Positions 43,895 to 55,877 of a stretch of DNA of 64,000 nucleotides are shown here, in pieces. Each line of letters opens with the position of its first letter. The stretch's first letter is position 1. The position numbers were made by a program, and so were the translations under genes. The DNA is from Riptortus pedestris (taxonomy: Eukaryota > Arthropoda > Insecta > Hemiptera > Alydidae): positions 138,012,001-138,076,000 of the forward strand of contig CM032232.1 of NCBI GenBank assembly GCA_019009955.1. The letters are read 5' to 3'. The notes under the pieces are model-generated. The model did not search any database and was not told the DNA's origin. It worked only from the letters and a program-made list of their open reading frames with translations.

Positions 43895-44525
43895 TATATA
43901 TATATATATTGTACTTTGGTCTGAGTTCAATATAACTTTGTATAAACAGGTTCATTTAAATGGACATCAATATCGGGACCTGAATAAGGACTAGCTCAAG
44001 ATTTAATCCCATCATGAATAATGCAACTAAGACAATCTAGCCTTTGCCTCCATTAATGCTTGGAAAATTGATAATTTAGACATTCTGAATTGCAAAATAA
44101 ATGGAATCAGTGCTCAGAAATATATTTTAATGCAATCCGCACTTGGATATGATTCTTCTTTTGGTGACATTGTGGTGGTGAGCGTTAAAAATGCAGTATT
44201 TAAACACCTTTTTAAGAGGTTTCAAGTTTGATTGTAGCTATTAAGGTTGTATACCTATATACTTTTCTTTTAATATCTACCGATGCTGTTTCTGTGTGCA
44301 ATAAGATGCATTCTTTTTTTTATTCATACATGAGCACTCCGATAACGCGATTTGGCTCAAATTTTAGTATTGTAAAATATATAAAAAAAATTATAGTAGT
44401 AAAATAATAAAAAACTATACAAACAAAAAAAAATTAAACAGGATAAAGAAACCGAGAGAATGCATTCTGAAATGAGATCATTAGTGTACAGACAAGCAGG
44501 TAAAAAATCTGCTCAGATAATCTGT
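43895..44525. other. Unrecognised AT-rich sequence
   Basis: No gene or clear element. It includes the shared GCAGGTAAAAAATCTGCTCA segment near its end. Confidence 0.35.
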
Positions 44526-45122
44526 AGGGATGATATAGCGGGAGTCAACAATATTATTTTGCACGAAAGACTCAACCGAACTAAATATAACTCGGTATGT
44601 GTATTAGCACTAACGCCTTAATTATCATAAGCCATACCAACATTTCTTGGGACGGGCAGGAGTGGGGGTTGTAAGGGTGACCTGAAATTAAAAATAGAGA
44701 TATATCGTTTTCTATTGGTTTTTCTGCAAATATGCACACGACACAAGTTGTTTATTTTGCTATTTAAAGTAACTTTTGTGATATTTACTTTTGTCTTGCA
44801 ACAAAGTATAAACGAGATATACACTAACACTTTTGGGGGAGGTAACAATTTTATTGGGCACTAACGATTGGTCCGAACTTAACAAATCTCGGTTTTTCGG
44901 CAAATATGCACATAACAAAAACTGTTTATTTAGTTATGTAGAGTAACTTTTGTTACCCTTTTTAATTAAAATATTTATTATAATAATCCCCTACAGTTAC
45001 CTGGCCCTTATTGAAAAATAATACGCCAAAACGGGAAGTACTAAGGTACACATTGAAGCCTTGCTATAAAAATACCCTCAATATTCAGCCTCTAATTATT
45101 TCCCGAGCGAAGCCGGGTACCT
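44526..45122 (-). mobile_element. Family B element, partial
   Basis: Units with GGAGTGGGGGTTGTAAGGG and AAGTATAAACGAGATATAC, then the element start in inverse, CCCGAGCGAAGCCGGGTACC and TTAGCTA. The tail part is missing. Confidence 0.65.
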
Positions 45123-45129
45123 TAGCTAC

Positions 45130-45566
45130 AATATATATCCAAACTCGACATATAACAGTTTTATGTAAAACTAAATATCGAATTCATTAACGGCTGAAAT
45201 CAAACTGAAGGAACAGGGGTTTACAGAAAGGGAATTTCGAAAATTCAAAATATCTCCTTCATTATACGGCCCATCGAAAAATTATTTATAACCAATCTAA
45301 TTGTAACTTTAATCTTCTATACAAATACCCATTTTCTCTATCTTGAATTTTTGCATTTTTTAGTTTTCAGGCTTCAGTAAACCCCCAATCCTAATAGTCA
45401 TATTTTCATTATTCTGCTATGTCATGAAACACTCTGTTAGAGGCATAAATACCAAATCTTTTTAACATTAAAATTTACTTTGTAAGACACATGCAACTAC
45501 GTTTTATGATGACGAGATCTTTTTAGATTTTACGTTCATAACACGAAAAGGTGTATTTGTTTTGCA

Positions 45567-45617
<51 letters not shown>

Positions 45618-45846
45618 ATAGTTAACCGTTTCATTTAACACTTAAGAATATTTTATTTAATGGCTGAAGACGGGCTCGGATTAGGGGAGGGTGGTTTAGA
45701 GAGGGGCTGATGTGAAAATTCAAAATATCTCTGTAGTTTTACCTAGAAATAGAGAACATGCGGTGAGACGAGATGACCAGTGTGTTATACCAACACGTGG
45801 GAAATCCGCTTAGTATACGCAGCCCCTGCTTGGCGGACGTTTTCAT
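45130..45846 (-). mobile_element. HINE-like element, rearranged
   Basis: A minus-strand block (AACGGCTGAAATCAAAC onward), a TA tract at 45572-45613, a second partial block, then the 5' end GGGAAATCCGCTTAGTATACG and GGCGGACGTTTT. It looks like two copies fused by deletion. Confidence 0.65.
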
Positions 45847-45849
45847 TTC

Positions 45850-46498
45850 AAAGCTGTAGAAACACATTCCCCCGTTTTATTTTATACTTTTGATGTCAAA
45901 TTCAGGATTTACTATTTTTTTTGTTATTTTGATTGTTTTAGTACCTACTATATTTTAATTACCCCGAGAGATTATTTTTCTTTATTTTCCCTAGTCGAGG
46001 AAATACGTAAAAACTCCATTAAATTGGATACCTTTAACATAAAGAATAAATAAATTATAAAAGGCCTATACTTCGAATTTCTCGTTAGGGAATTGAATTA
46101 CGAGGAACATACATTACTTGGATTACATGGACTTAAAACGAAAAATAAATAAAAGGAAATTAGAGAACTCGAGGGGAAAAATCTCTTTCATCTGGACCTG
46201 TTTCATTTGCATTTAGACTTTTAATTAACTTTATATTTCTCTGGAAAGTACTTTGTATTTCAGGCTGGAATCTAGGCTTAAATGAAATTTTTCTACCGGT
46301 TCTGTTAAATAAAAAGAAAAAAAGTTAGAATTTTAATTTCTTTTGAAGTACATGTCCACTCACGTGTACTCGCCTAAGACACGCACATGCAAAAACATTA
46401 AAAGATAAACTAAATTTAAAAGGTAAAGAATTTATTTTGTCAAAATATAGCATTGTATTCAACATATAAAATTATACTATCGTCGGCCAAAATACTAA
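45850..46498. other. Unique AT-rich sequence
   Basis: No recognised gene or element. Confidence 0.35.
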
Positions 46499-46499
46499 A

Positions 46500-47410
46500 T
46501 ATTGTGTTTAGCATTTAAATCTTTTCTGGGTGAGATACATGCAAATATGTTCTGATGACCCCCCTCCTCCCCGTCTTTTGATCTTAGATTACTAAAATTA
46601 TTCTGATTCCTTATAAATTACAGTAAATAGTTCTCAATAAAATTGATAGTTACCAAACTCTATATTTAATCCTTTTATGCAAAAAGGAAGGTCAAGTTCT
46701 TTAGTGGCAAAAATCGGATTTATGGAGGGGGGGGGGGTTAAGAGGAGTTGATTTCCAAAAATTTGAAATATCTCCGTTATTATAATTCTGATGTTAAAAG
46801 TGTACAGAAGAAGTATATTGGACATCAAATGTACTCTGCATATTATTACAGAAATTTAATCTCTATCTTGAATATTAAACGAAATATTCGCATTATTATT
46901 AATATATACGCGAAATATTCGCAGTCTTCAGCTAACCTTCATTCCTACTCATGTCACATAAACAATACTCTGTTATATAATAACTAATTCGAAACTTACA
47001 AACCAAATATTGTTTTCAAGACGCCTTTTGTTATACGAGATACATGCAAATATGCTCCCCCACCCTCCTGTCTTTAGTTCTTGATTTACTAAAATTAAAG
47101 TGATTGAGATTATTCTGATTCATTATAAATCGCGGTACTAGAGATGGTAAATATTTTTCAATAAAATAAGTATATTTCTATCTACTAAGTTCTGAGAGTT
47201 TAGCTGACCTGTTTGTTTACTATTCCATATGCTTCCTGTTTGTATTAAAATGTAAATTCACTGAATCATTTCTCATTATTATTTGTATTTATTCAGTTAA
47301 TATTTACGGTGGTGTTAAGTGTTACCAGTATGTAGATTTATTTTTTGTAAAACTACACTTGGAAAATTTTCTTAGTTTACACAGCCCACGCTTTTATAGT
47401 TTCTCCGGGA
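46500..47410 (-). mobile_element. HINE-like long form, 3' end missing
   Basis: Central block and G run near 46725, then the long-form module (CATGTCACATAAACAATAC, TTAGTTCTTGATTTAC) to a diverged 5' end (GGAAAATTTTCTTAGTTTACAC) at about 47385. 46500-46640 is a partial duplicate of the module. Confidence 0.7.
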
Positions 47411-47852
47411 GGGACATTTTTCGGGTAAGAAGTCAGCCCTACTCGATCCATGTTTCAGCTGTGAACAGCTGGTTACAGCAGAGAGCTACGTAACAATACA
47501 GTGTAACTGTCACTATGACCGCTGTATTGGGTGACACTGTGACAACCCCTAATTCGAGGGTATCCTTGCACTTGAAACGGACCGGCCTCCCTTTCAATAA
47601 TTTCCGTCCCCCTCCCCACCATCGATTGTAGAGGGATCAGCCTACCAAAGCCGACGTCACTGCTACATGAATTATACCCGGAGAGAGAGAGCAGGGTTGC
47701 CAATAGGCAGGGAGCATCCCTAGCTTCCCCCCATATATCACCATCGCATTTCATGTTGCACAACCTGCATATATCTTAGCCCCTCCTTCCCCCCATATTC
47801 AAGGTCTGTTCCGTGTACTAACATTGAGCTCGTAACTCTATAGACCCTTGGG
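47411..47852. other. Unique sequence with higher G+C
   Basis: A minus-strand frame of 96 codons (47473-47763) shows no motif. It could be intronic or regulatory sequence; nothing decides this. Confidence 0.3.
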
Positions 47853-49705
47853 TAAGTAACTATATAGATAAAAACCTTGATCCAGTAACTATATAGTTAA
47901 AAACCTTGATCCAGTAGCTATATAGTTAAAAACCTTGAACCAGTAACTATATAGTTAAAAACCTTGATCCAGTACCTATTCAGTTTATAACCTGGAGCCA
48001 GTAACTATTTAGTTAAAAACGTTGCACCAAGGACTACATAGTCAAAACTTGAGCCAGCAACTAAGTAGTTAAAACCTTGAACCAGTAACTATATAGGTAA
48101 AAACCTTGATCCAGTACCTATTCAGTTTATAACCTGGAGCCAGTAACTATTTAGTTAAAACCGTTGCACCAAGAGCGACATAGTCAAAACTTGAGCCAGC
48201 AACTAAGTAGTTAAAACCTTGATCCAGTACCTATTCAGTTTATAACCTGGAACCAGTAACTATTTAGTTAAAAACGTTGCACCAAGGACGAAATAATCAA
48301 AACTTGAGCCAGCAACTAAGTAGTTAAAACCTTGATCCAGTAACTATTTAGTTAAAAACCTTGATCCAGTAACTATTCAGTTTATAACCTGGAACCAGTA
48401 ACTATTTAGTTAAAAACGTTGCACCAAGGACGAAATAGTCAAAACTTGAGCCAGCAACTAAGTAGTTAAAACCTTGATCCAGTAACTATTTAGTTAAAAC
48501 CTTGATCCAGTACCTATTCAGTTTATAACCTGGAACCAGTAACTATTTAGTTAAAAACGTTGCACCAAGGGCAACATAGTCAAAACTTGAACCAGCAACT
48601 AAGTAGTTAAAAAGCTTGATCCAGTAACTATATAGTTAAAAATCTGGGACCAGTAACTATCTAGTTAAAAACCTGGAGCCAGTAACTATTTAGTTAAAAC
48701 CTTGCACCATTAACGATATATTCAAAAACGTTCAATCAATAACTATATACTTAATAACCTTGATCCAGTAATTATACAGTTAAAAATATGGGGCCAGTAA
48801 CTATGTTGTTAAAAACCTTGAGCCTCTAACTATTTAGTTAAAATCTTGCACCATTAACGATATAGTCAATAACCTTCCGTCAGTAACTATATACCTAAAA
48901 ACATTGATCCAGTAACTATGTACATAAAAACCTTGATCCAGTAATTATACAGTTATAAATATGGGCCAGTAACTATGTAGTTAAAAACCTTGAGCCAGTA
49001 ACTATTTAGTTAAAACCTTGAACCATTAACGATATAGTCAATAACGTTCATTCAGTAACTATATACTTAAAAACCATGATCTAGTAACTATGTACATAAA
49101 AACCTTGATCCAGTAATTATAAAGTTATAAATATGGGCCAGTAACTATGTAGTTAAAAACCTGGAGCCAGTAACTATTTAGTTAAAACCTTGCACCATTA
49201 ACGATATAGTCAATAACGTTCATTCAGTAACTATATACCTAAAAACCTTGATCCAGTAACTATGTACATAAAAACCTTGATCCAGTAATTATACAGTTAA
49301 AAATATGGGGCCAGTAACTATGTTGTTAAAAACCTTGAGCCAGTAACTATTTAGTTAAAACCTTGCACCATTAACGATATAGTCAATAACCTTCAGTCAG
49401 TAACTATGTACATAAAAACCTTGATCCAGTAACTATATACTTAAAAACCTTGATCCAGTAACTAAACTGTTAAAAATATGGGGCCAGTAACTATGTTGTT
49501 AAAAACCTTGAGCCAGTAACTATTTAGTTAAAACCTTGCACCATTAACGATATAGTCAATAACCTTCAGTCAGTAACTATATACTTAAAAACGTTGATCC
49601 AGTAACTCTATACTTAAAAACCTTGATCCAGTAACTAAACTGTTAAAAATATGGGGCCAGTAACTATGTAGTTAAAAACCTGGAGCCAGTAACTATGTAA
49701 TTAAA
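47853..49705. repeat. 29-bp minisatellite with higher-order repeats, about 64 units
   Basis: The basic unit CCAGTAACTATATAGTTA plus AAAACCTTGAT is 27-29 bp. From about 47960 to 48600, variant units recur in blocks of four or five (spacing about 113 or 142 bp, marked by CCTATTCAGTTTATAACC). From about 48700 to 49700, blocks of six recur (about 172 bp, marked by ATATGGGGCCAGTAAC and CCATTAACGATATAG). Confidence 0.92.
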
Positions 49706-50295
49706 CAAGGATTCTATTCAGGACTGTAACAATTATACAATTTCAAAGAACACCGTTTCCTTAGGCATTTGTAAAACAACAAATACCTTGAAAAATTAGA
49801 TCTACAGACCTCGTGACTTCCTTTCATCTTTTCCTAAAAAAAAGGGTTTTGCTGCAATTCATGAATAATGATTCCATTTGAAAGTTAAAAGATACCATAT
49901 AGCATGATTTACATATATCTCTAGCTTCCTCCAAATAAACAACCTAATGATTTTTTTTTTCTAACGATTTTGTATCAATTATAGGTGACTTAAATTATGA
50001 AAAACTTTTGCAGGAATCGAAATTTTTCAGGAAATTTTAAATCCATAAAGAACAAGTTAACTCTTACTCACTAACAACATGTATTGCCAATATATTTTGT
50101 TTTATTTATTATTAATTTATTTTGGTTTCGTACTTGCATGCAAATATTTGTCTTATGTTTTATTTACTTATTTGTGAATAATCATCATAAGATTTTAAGT
50201 ACATTTGAAGCTGTCAGTTATGACGCTGGTCTCAATAAACTTGATACGCGAAGAGTAATGGTTTCAAATAGGAATATATTTAGTAACAAACTCTC
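49706..50295. other. Unique AT-rich sequence
   Basis: No supported coding frame or repeat. Confidence 0.35.
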
Positions 50296-50370
50296 TTAAT
50301 AAAATCCTTAACCTTGCTCTGGTTACGTGTAGATAACCCGTCCCAAATAGCCTCTGAAGCACAAAGTGGA
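50296..50370 (+). mobile_element. SINE fragment
   Basis: AATAAAATCCTTAACCTTGC and AGATAACCCGTCCCAAATAG match the SINE body; head and tail are missing. Confidence 0.55.
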
Positions 50371-50850
50371 TGTACAAAAACCCACGCAACTTTATATATA
50401 AACTTATTTGTATTTTATTTATAATATTCATTGTATATACCCCAAACCACTGTACATAATCTCGAAAGATGGGGCTAAAGCAAGCACAATGAAAATATAG
50501 TTCTAAAGTATAAACCACAAAAATATTTTTATGTCTAGAGCTAGAACATTTTAAATATCTTTATTAATTGTAAAATAAAATAATAACAAATAAACGGATA
50601 AAGTTAAATAAAATGGTTTACAAATATTATTAAAATATCTGCGTCATTATTGATAATTGTTATTTACTTATGTATTCAATTAATAATATATTTCTTGTAT
50701 AATATTAAATATTTCCTGATACCAATTATATTTTTGACAGAAAGCATTCGAATTTTTGTTTTAAAAAAGAAATGTTATTTATTTATTATTAATAAATAAA
50801 CACCTCAGAAGCAAAAAATGAGGAAAAAATCCAGAAAAAAAAGTTGTGAC
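50371..50850. other. AT-rich sequence
   Basis: No gene or family identified. Confidence 0.35.
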
Positions 50851-50922
50851 TCTCTGTGACATTCGATCTCGAGATTTCCGGTTACAAAAAGAAAGAGCTA
50901 TCAACTGAGCCACTGGGGCTCC
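50851..50922 (-). repeat. tRNA-like SINE head or tRNA pseudogene
   Basis: Inverse reading starts GGAGCCCCAGTGGCTCAGTT with an A-box-like GGCTCAGTTGATAGC, then TTGTAACCGGAAATCTCG, and GAGATCGAATGTC as a damaged B box. The acceptor pairing is poor, so a working tRNA is unlikely. It differs from the main SINE head. Confidence 0.5.
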
Positions 50923-50929
50923 TTGAAAT

Positions 50930-51624
50930 AGACGTATTGGGAACAGGGCATGATGTTTAGACAAACATTAACATTTTTTTTAGACGAACGCGTGAGAAGT
51001 GAGGCTTCAACAGAATTAGTTTTTCATTATGTACTAAACAATAAACATTTTCGTTGAAATTGGGGGGGGGGTTAGACTGGCACTCCCCTTGTTAGCTTAC
51101 GTAGCCCGTTCGTAATGACGTTATTTCCTTTTGCAATCTCAAATGAGTACCCAAACGTACTAACTACATATTTACTCATTACTAAACTTCTCATTAACCA
51201 AATTAAATTTCGGGGTCCGTTGACACAGAGAAAATGCAAAAATAGACAATGGGTGGAGGAGTGACGTCAAAAGCGAGACACTCCGACAAGGAAAATGTGT
51301 TCGTTAGCACAGTTCCTGCTGCGGGAAGCGTTTTTTTTTTTTTTTGCCCTTCGCCGAGGTGAAAATAAAATGCGGAAACAATAGAGGGATAGATGAGAGA
51401 AAGAAGGATTCCAGCGAGGTAGGAGCCTAATGAAGGTAATATCGGCCAAGGTGTGGACAATCAGAGGCTATTGTCGGCCCTTTTCATCAAATACAAACAA
51501 AAGGAGTCTAAATGTTGCTCCGCTTCGTAGGAACTCATTCGAATCTAACATATAATCCAATCTCACCTCTGACTTCTAACATGCCGATCCAAATCCTAGT
51601 GACCTACATTCTTAAAATATATGC

Positions 51625-51625
<1 letters not shown>
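50930..51625. other. Unique sequence
   Basis: A G run at 51061-51070 and short unrecognised frames. Nothing supported as a gene. Confidence 0.35.

Positions 51626-51626
<1 letters not shown>

Positions 51627-51666
<40 letters not shown>
51627..51666. repeat. (TA)n microsatellite
   Basis: About 20 TA units. The tract resumes at 52287 on the far side of the LTR-like segment. Confidence 0.95.
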
Positions 51667-51667
<1 letters not shown>

Positions 51668-51670
<3 letters not shown>

Positions 51671-52281
51671 TCGTTTATCACGTTCTTTTGGATTGCAAAA
51701 TTAAACACAGACAGGTTTAAGAGTTTTTATCACTGTACAATTTATTTAACAATGCATAACACACTTGGTTAATTATTCTTAACTACTACTCACGGTATGC
51801 ACTGATAGCTTCACTGTTTTTCTTATTATACAGATCAATAACTCACTCAAGAATCACTGAAGTTCACAAAAACACGTCACTGCACTGATCTAGTTCGTAA
51901 AAATAGCGGCACTGGACTGGTCCTTTGGTTCAACATGGCACTATACTGTTCCTAACAGAATCCCGGCACTACACTGTTCTTTACATAAAACACCTTACCG
52001 CGCTGAAAATAAAACGCACTATTAACTATAGTTGCACTGAGCGCATTGTTATTCACTTAAGCTGAGAACGAGCTCGCGGTGTGCTGGGTTCCTTTTATAG
52101 CTCGTGGGCAAACGTCAAACAGATTGCCGAGAAGGGACTAGACGCGCAGTCTAGAACAGTCTCAGCCCTAGTAGACACTTCGGGCGCCAATAGTCCTTCC
52201 ATCGGTCGGCTCCTTTCATCTCCTTCGTACTTCTTAAATATGTTATTAACCCTTATTAATTTTTCATGTATTTAATTCTCC

Positions 52282-52286
<5 letters not shown>
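51668..52286 (-). mobile_element. LTR-like segment (possible solo LTR)
   Basis: On the minus strand it starts TGTTGGGAGAATTAAATAC, has a TATAAAAGG box, then a G+C-richer transcribed-looking part, and ends near AACGTGATAAACGATAC. TA tracts flank both sides as one interrupted tract. It lacks a clear ...CA end and no internal retroelement genes are present, so the call is tentative. Confidence 0.4.
52090..52098 (-). promoter_or_regulatory. TATA box in the LTR-like segment
   Basis: TATAAAAGG on the minus strand in the middle of the segment, with G+C-rich sequence downstream, as in LTR promoters. Confidence 0.4.
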
Positions 52287-52316
<30 letters not shown>

Positions 52317-52318
<2 letters not shown>

Positions 52319-52427
52319 CCTTAAGGGAAATCAGCTATTGAGGATGTACTCATGACGCGATTTCCGAAACATTTCGTCCATTGTCCATCAATCCTACGTA
52401 GTAGATGTTGAAAATGAGGTCAGTTCG

Positions 52428-52467
<40 letters not shown>

Positions 52468-52700
52468 GGCATGTTCACGATTTTTATCAGATCAAGTTCG
52501 TTAATGGCTGAAATGGGACTGGGAAAGGCGGGGTTTTGAGGGGGGTGGGGTAATTTCGAAAATTTGAAATATCTCCCCTTGAAATTGAATCAATCTTATT
52601 GTAAATTTAATTTCTTATAACTATTCTTCTTACACATTTTCCCTATCTTGAATATTAACCCAAATATTTGATTTTTTTTAATTTTCAGCCTTCAATCTTT
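52317..52700 (-). mobile_element. HINE-like element, 3' part
   Basis: TTCCCTTAAGGGAAATCAGC, CGTCCATTGTCCATCAATCC, a TA tract at 52432-52463, GTTAATGGCTGAAATGGGAC, and it fades after CAGCCTTCAATC. The 5' end is missing. Confidence 0.75.
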
Positions 52701-52868
52701 AGTCTATATTTTATATCAGCATTGTTTTATATTTTTATTTTATATTTGTGATATTTTGTTTTGTTGGTTTTGTTTCGAGCATTATCGCTCTTGTTGCGAA
52801 TATTTAAATAAATTGTCCTTTGAGATATTATAATCCAGAAATAAACAATTATGGCATTTATGTACTAG

Positions 52869-53939
52869 CTCATTTCTGTTTATGGAGAAGGTGTAATGAG
52901 TGAGTCAATGGTGAGGAGATGGGTACGTGAATTTAAGGCGGGAAGACATTCACTTGAGGATGAAAGTGGGAGAGGCAGACCCTCAGTTGTGACGGACGAA
53001 ATTGTCGCAGAAATCGACAATGCAATTCGCAAAGATCGTCGTTCAACCCTGGATGAACTCCACCTGAGTTTCCCAGACATCTCACGATCCCTCATCCATG
53101 AGATCGTCTCGGAAAAACTTGACTTTCGGAAAGTTTCCGCCCGGTGGGTCCCTAGAGAGCTGACGCCCGAACACAAGGAACAACGAGTGACTGCAGCTCG
53201 AGAATTTTTGGACCGCTACAGAACTGATGGGGACGCATTCCTGAAGTCTATCGTCACTGGAGATGAAACCTGGGTGTCACACTACACTCCAGAAAACAAA
53301 AGACAGTCCATGCAATGGAAACACCCCACCTCCCCAAGTGCCAAAAAATTCAAAGTCGTGAAGTCAACCAGGAAAATCATTGCTTCTGTTTTCTGGGATC
53401 AAAAAGGAATTCTCCTGATTGATTTTTTGCCTCAAGGTGAAACAATTAACGCCAACCGCTATTGTGAGACCCTGAAGAAGCTTCGTCGGGCCATACAGAA
53501 CAAGAGAAGAGGAATGTTGACTTCCGGTGTTTGCCTCCTCCACGACAACGCTCGGCCTCACGTTGCTCGTTCCACAGCGCAACTTTTGGATGAGTTTGGT
53601 TGGGAAGTTCTGACCCATCCACCTTACAGTCCCGACTTGGCCCCTTCAGACTATCACCTGTTTACCAAAATGAAGGCGGAATTGGCGGGAGAACGTCTCA
53701 CAAGTGACGAGGAAGTGAAAGAAGCTGTCAGGAAGTGGACCAAGGAGGTGGCGGCAAGCTTCTACGAGGGAGGAATTTCGAAGCTCATTTCGCGATATAC
53801 CAAATGTATTAACGTCGCCGGGGATTACGTGGAAAAATAATACATATTTTCAAAATTAATACCTGTAAGTTTAACTTTTTTTCAATAAAAACTTGATTTT
53901 TTTTTTTAAAAACGGAACTTATTTTCTAAACGACCCTCG
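52869..53939 (+). mobile_element. mariner element, 5' truncated
   Basis: The 3' inverted-repeat end reads CGAGGGTCGTTTAGAAAATA on the minus strand, followed outside by TA. No matching left end is visible within 200 bp upstream. The transposase homology begins abruptly near 52869, so the element lost its left end and the first roughly 30-35 codons. Confidence 0.8.
52896..53840 (+). CDS. mariner transposase (DD34D), N-terminally truncated
   Basis: Open for 314 codons from the ATG. The homologous frame continues upstream for nine codons (VYGEGV directly before the Met) to a stop, so this Met is internal to the ancestral protein. SESMVRRWVREFKAGRHSLE and GRGRPS belong to the paired-like DNA-binding region; WVPRELTPEHK is the linker. 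The catalytic Asp residues lie in TGDETWV, LLHDNARPHVA and YSPDLAPSDYHLF; the last two are separated by 34 residues, as in mariner. The C-terminus CINVAGDYVEK is complete. All catalytic residues are kept, but the first helix-turn-helix is lost, so end binding is doubtful. Subfamily is not assigned. Confidence 0.85.
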   Translation: MSESMVRRWVREFKAGRHSLEDESGRGRPSVVTDEIVAEIDNAIRKDRRSTLDELHLSFPDISRSLIHEIVSEKLDFRKVSARWVPRELTPEHKEQRVTAAREFLDRYRTDGDAFLKSIVTGDETWVSHYTPENKRQSMQWKHPTSPSAKKFKVVKSTRKIIASVFWDQKGILLIDFLPQGETINANRYCETLKKLRRAIQNKRRGMLTSGVCLLHDNARPHVARSTAQLLDEFGWEVLTHPPYSPDLAPSDYHLFTKMKAELAGERLTSDEEVKEAVRKWTKEVAASFYEGGISKLISRYTKCINVAGDYVEK

Positions 53940-54044
53940 TACATCACAACGTTGACACTTCTTCAGCGTTCCATTTCGAGGCGCTTTCTTCATTCGAAAT
54001 CGAAATACTGCTGACTATTAAAATTGATTTTTCTCTGTTTCAAA

Positions 54045-54275
54045 TGCTGAGATATTAGTTATTTGTTAGTTTTCAGTAAACCCTCCGCACATACTTCGGA
54101 CGGTACTTAATTTCGTTTCGATCACCTGACCTACTCTAGACGTATCTTTACCAGCTAAAATTTCATAACCTTTTTTACATAGGGTACAGGAAAAATGGAG
54201 AATAAATGGTAGGAGATGAGGAGCTTAGTAGGAAATCTGCTTCCTTTACGCATCCCCTATACGACACATTACTTT
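54045..54275 (-). mobile_element. Old HINE-like 5' fragment
   Basis: AGTTTTCAGTAAACCCTCCG, then GGAAATCTGCTTCCTTTACG and ATACGACACATTACTTTTT are diverged family parts. Confidence 0.5.
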
Positions 54276-54390
54276 TTTTTATTAAATTAATTAATCAAAT
54301 ACCATAAACTTATCACGAAGTAAAGAGGGAATCGAAACGCACCGCTGGAAGCTTCGTTTGAAATACTATTAAAGTCCGAGTGGACCCTGC

Positions 54391-54465
54391 TAATCGGATT
54401 GAGGCCACTCTAATCCGAATTAGTTTGGACTCCATCCCTTCGGGATTATTGGAACAGCGGGATTA
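54391..54465. promoter_or_regulatory. Cluster of TAATCC/GGATTA sites
   Basis: TAATCC occurs at 54411 and GGATTA at about 54442 and 54460. A near-match, TAATCGGATT, at 54391 forms an inverted repeat with AATCCGAATTA. TAATCC is the core bound by Bicoid/Otx/Pitx-type homeodomains. A regulatory role is inference only. Confidence 0.25.
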
Positions 54466-54469
54466 TCCT

Positions 54470-54985
54470 CCAAGAACGGTTGGACTTGCAAACAGTTTCT
54501 GCCCCATCAACTGTAGAAACAATGATGGCGATGAAAGAACTTGCTAAGTCCGGAATCACGATTTTTTTTTTTTATGGCAGTCAAACGAAATTGAAAAAGA
54601 AACCATTATCCTGATTCGCGAATATACAATGGTTATTTCCACAGTCGGTTAACGTATGGCGTTATTCATTGGTTCAACAGAAAAACTCTTATGTTAATTT
54701 TTAAAATTCAGAAAGGAGAACAATATATAATTCAACAAAACGTTGATAAACTCCTGTCGTCCAGTCTTTAAAAGTAATGTTTTTTTTTCTTAAAAATATA
54801 TTTACCAAAAAGAAGTTTGTGAAAAAAAAAACTTCAACATGTATCACAGAAATAGTATAATACATAATCATAAAACACGTTTTAAGAGTACGCATCAAGC
54901 CCTTTCCTACAGATATAAATTTAAGAACATCATGTCAAAAGGATGTTAAATGCCCAGCATGAATACTAGGAAGAATGCTTAATTA
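54470..54985. other. Unique AT-rich sequence
   Basis: No gene or repeat family recognised. Confidence 0.35.
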
Positions 54986-54988
54986 TCA

Positions 54989-55649
54989 AAAAGTCCGTCA
55001 CGCAGGGGCTGCGTATATTAAGCAGATTTCCCATGTGAAGTTTTACAGTAGAGAAATCTGCATACTGGTAACACAATACCACCATCATTAAATACAAACG
55101 GTAATGAGAAATCTTTCAGTTAATTTTAAGAAATTCCCAACTGAAACGGCTTCTGAATTGTAAGAATAATTTATATTTTAATAACTCAAATTTTAGTAGT
55201 GCAAGAGCTAAAGAAGGGGGGGGGGCTGTTGAACAAAACGTATTTGCATAAATCTCACAAAGTAACGAAGGTAAGGTAAGGTTAGGAACGACAGGTAAGG
55301 TTAGAAGAAGCTTCCACCTGAGCCGACGGAAATGGCCGATCTAATCCGAACTATACCCGACCACAGACTTCATAAAAATGCAAATATCTCGGTTAATATT
55401 CAAGATAGAGAATAAATGTATATAACAATATTTATAGTAAATTTAATTTGCAATAAGATTGGTTCTATACAATGTTTCGATGCATAATAACGGAGATGAT
55501 TGAATTTTCGAAAATCCCCCCTCTAAACCCCCCCTCCCTCTAGTCCGATTTTAGCCATTAACGAACTTGATCTGTCTTTTTACATAAAACGGTTAAATAT
55601 CAAGTTTCGTAACGATCCAACAACAATTGCGACTGCTAGAGCGTTAACA

Positions 55650-55718
<69 letters not shown>

Positions 55719-55814
55719 CCTGGGTAGGATCGATGGACATTAGAAGAAATTTTCTGAAAAACGCGTCATGAGTACGACCGCAATAACTGATTTCCCTTAA
55801 CGGAAATCTGCTAA
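54989..55814 (+). mobile_element. HINE-like element, long form, complete
   Basis: Intact 5' end and 3' hairpin ending CTGCTAA. The module contains TACTGGTAACACAATACC and a local AAGGTAAGGTAAGGTTAGG tract at about 55268. TA tract 55651-55716. Confidence 0.9.
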
Positions 55815-55877
55815 TAAACCTAAAAAATATGTCTCATAAAAAGTCAAATAATAATTTATTTTCAGGCACATTGTCTC

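Noticed and set aside
47853..49705. CRISPR-like array
   Set aside because: The 29-bp units are directly tandem without spacers. It is a minisatellite.
52880..53176. Minus-strand frame over the mariner gene
   Set aside because: Shadow of the transposase frame on the plus strand.
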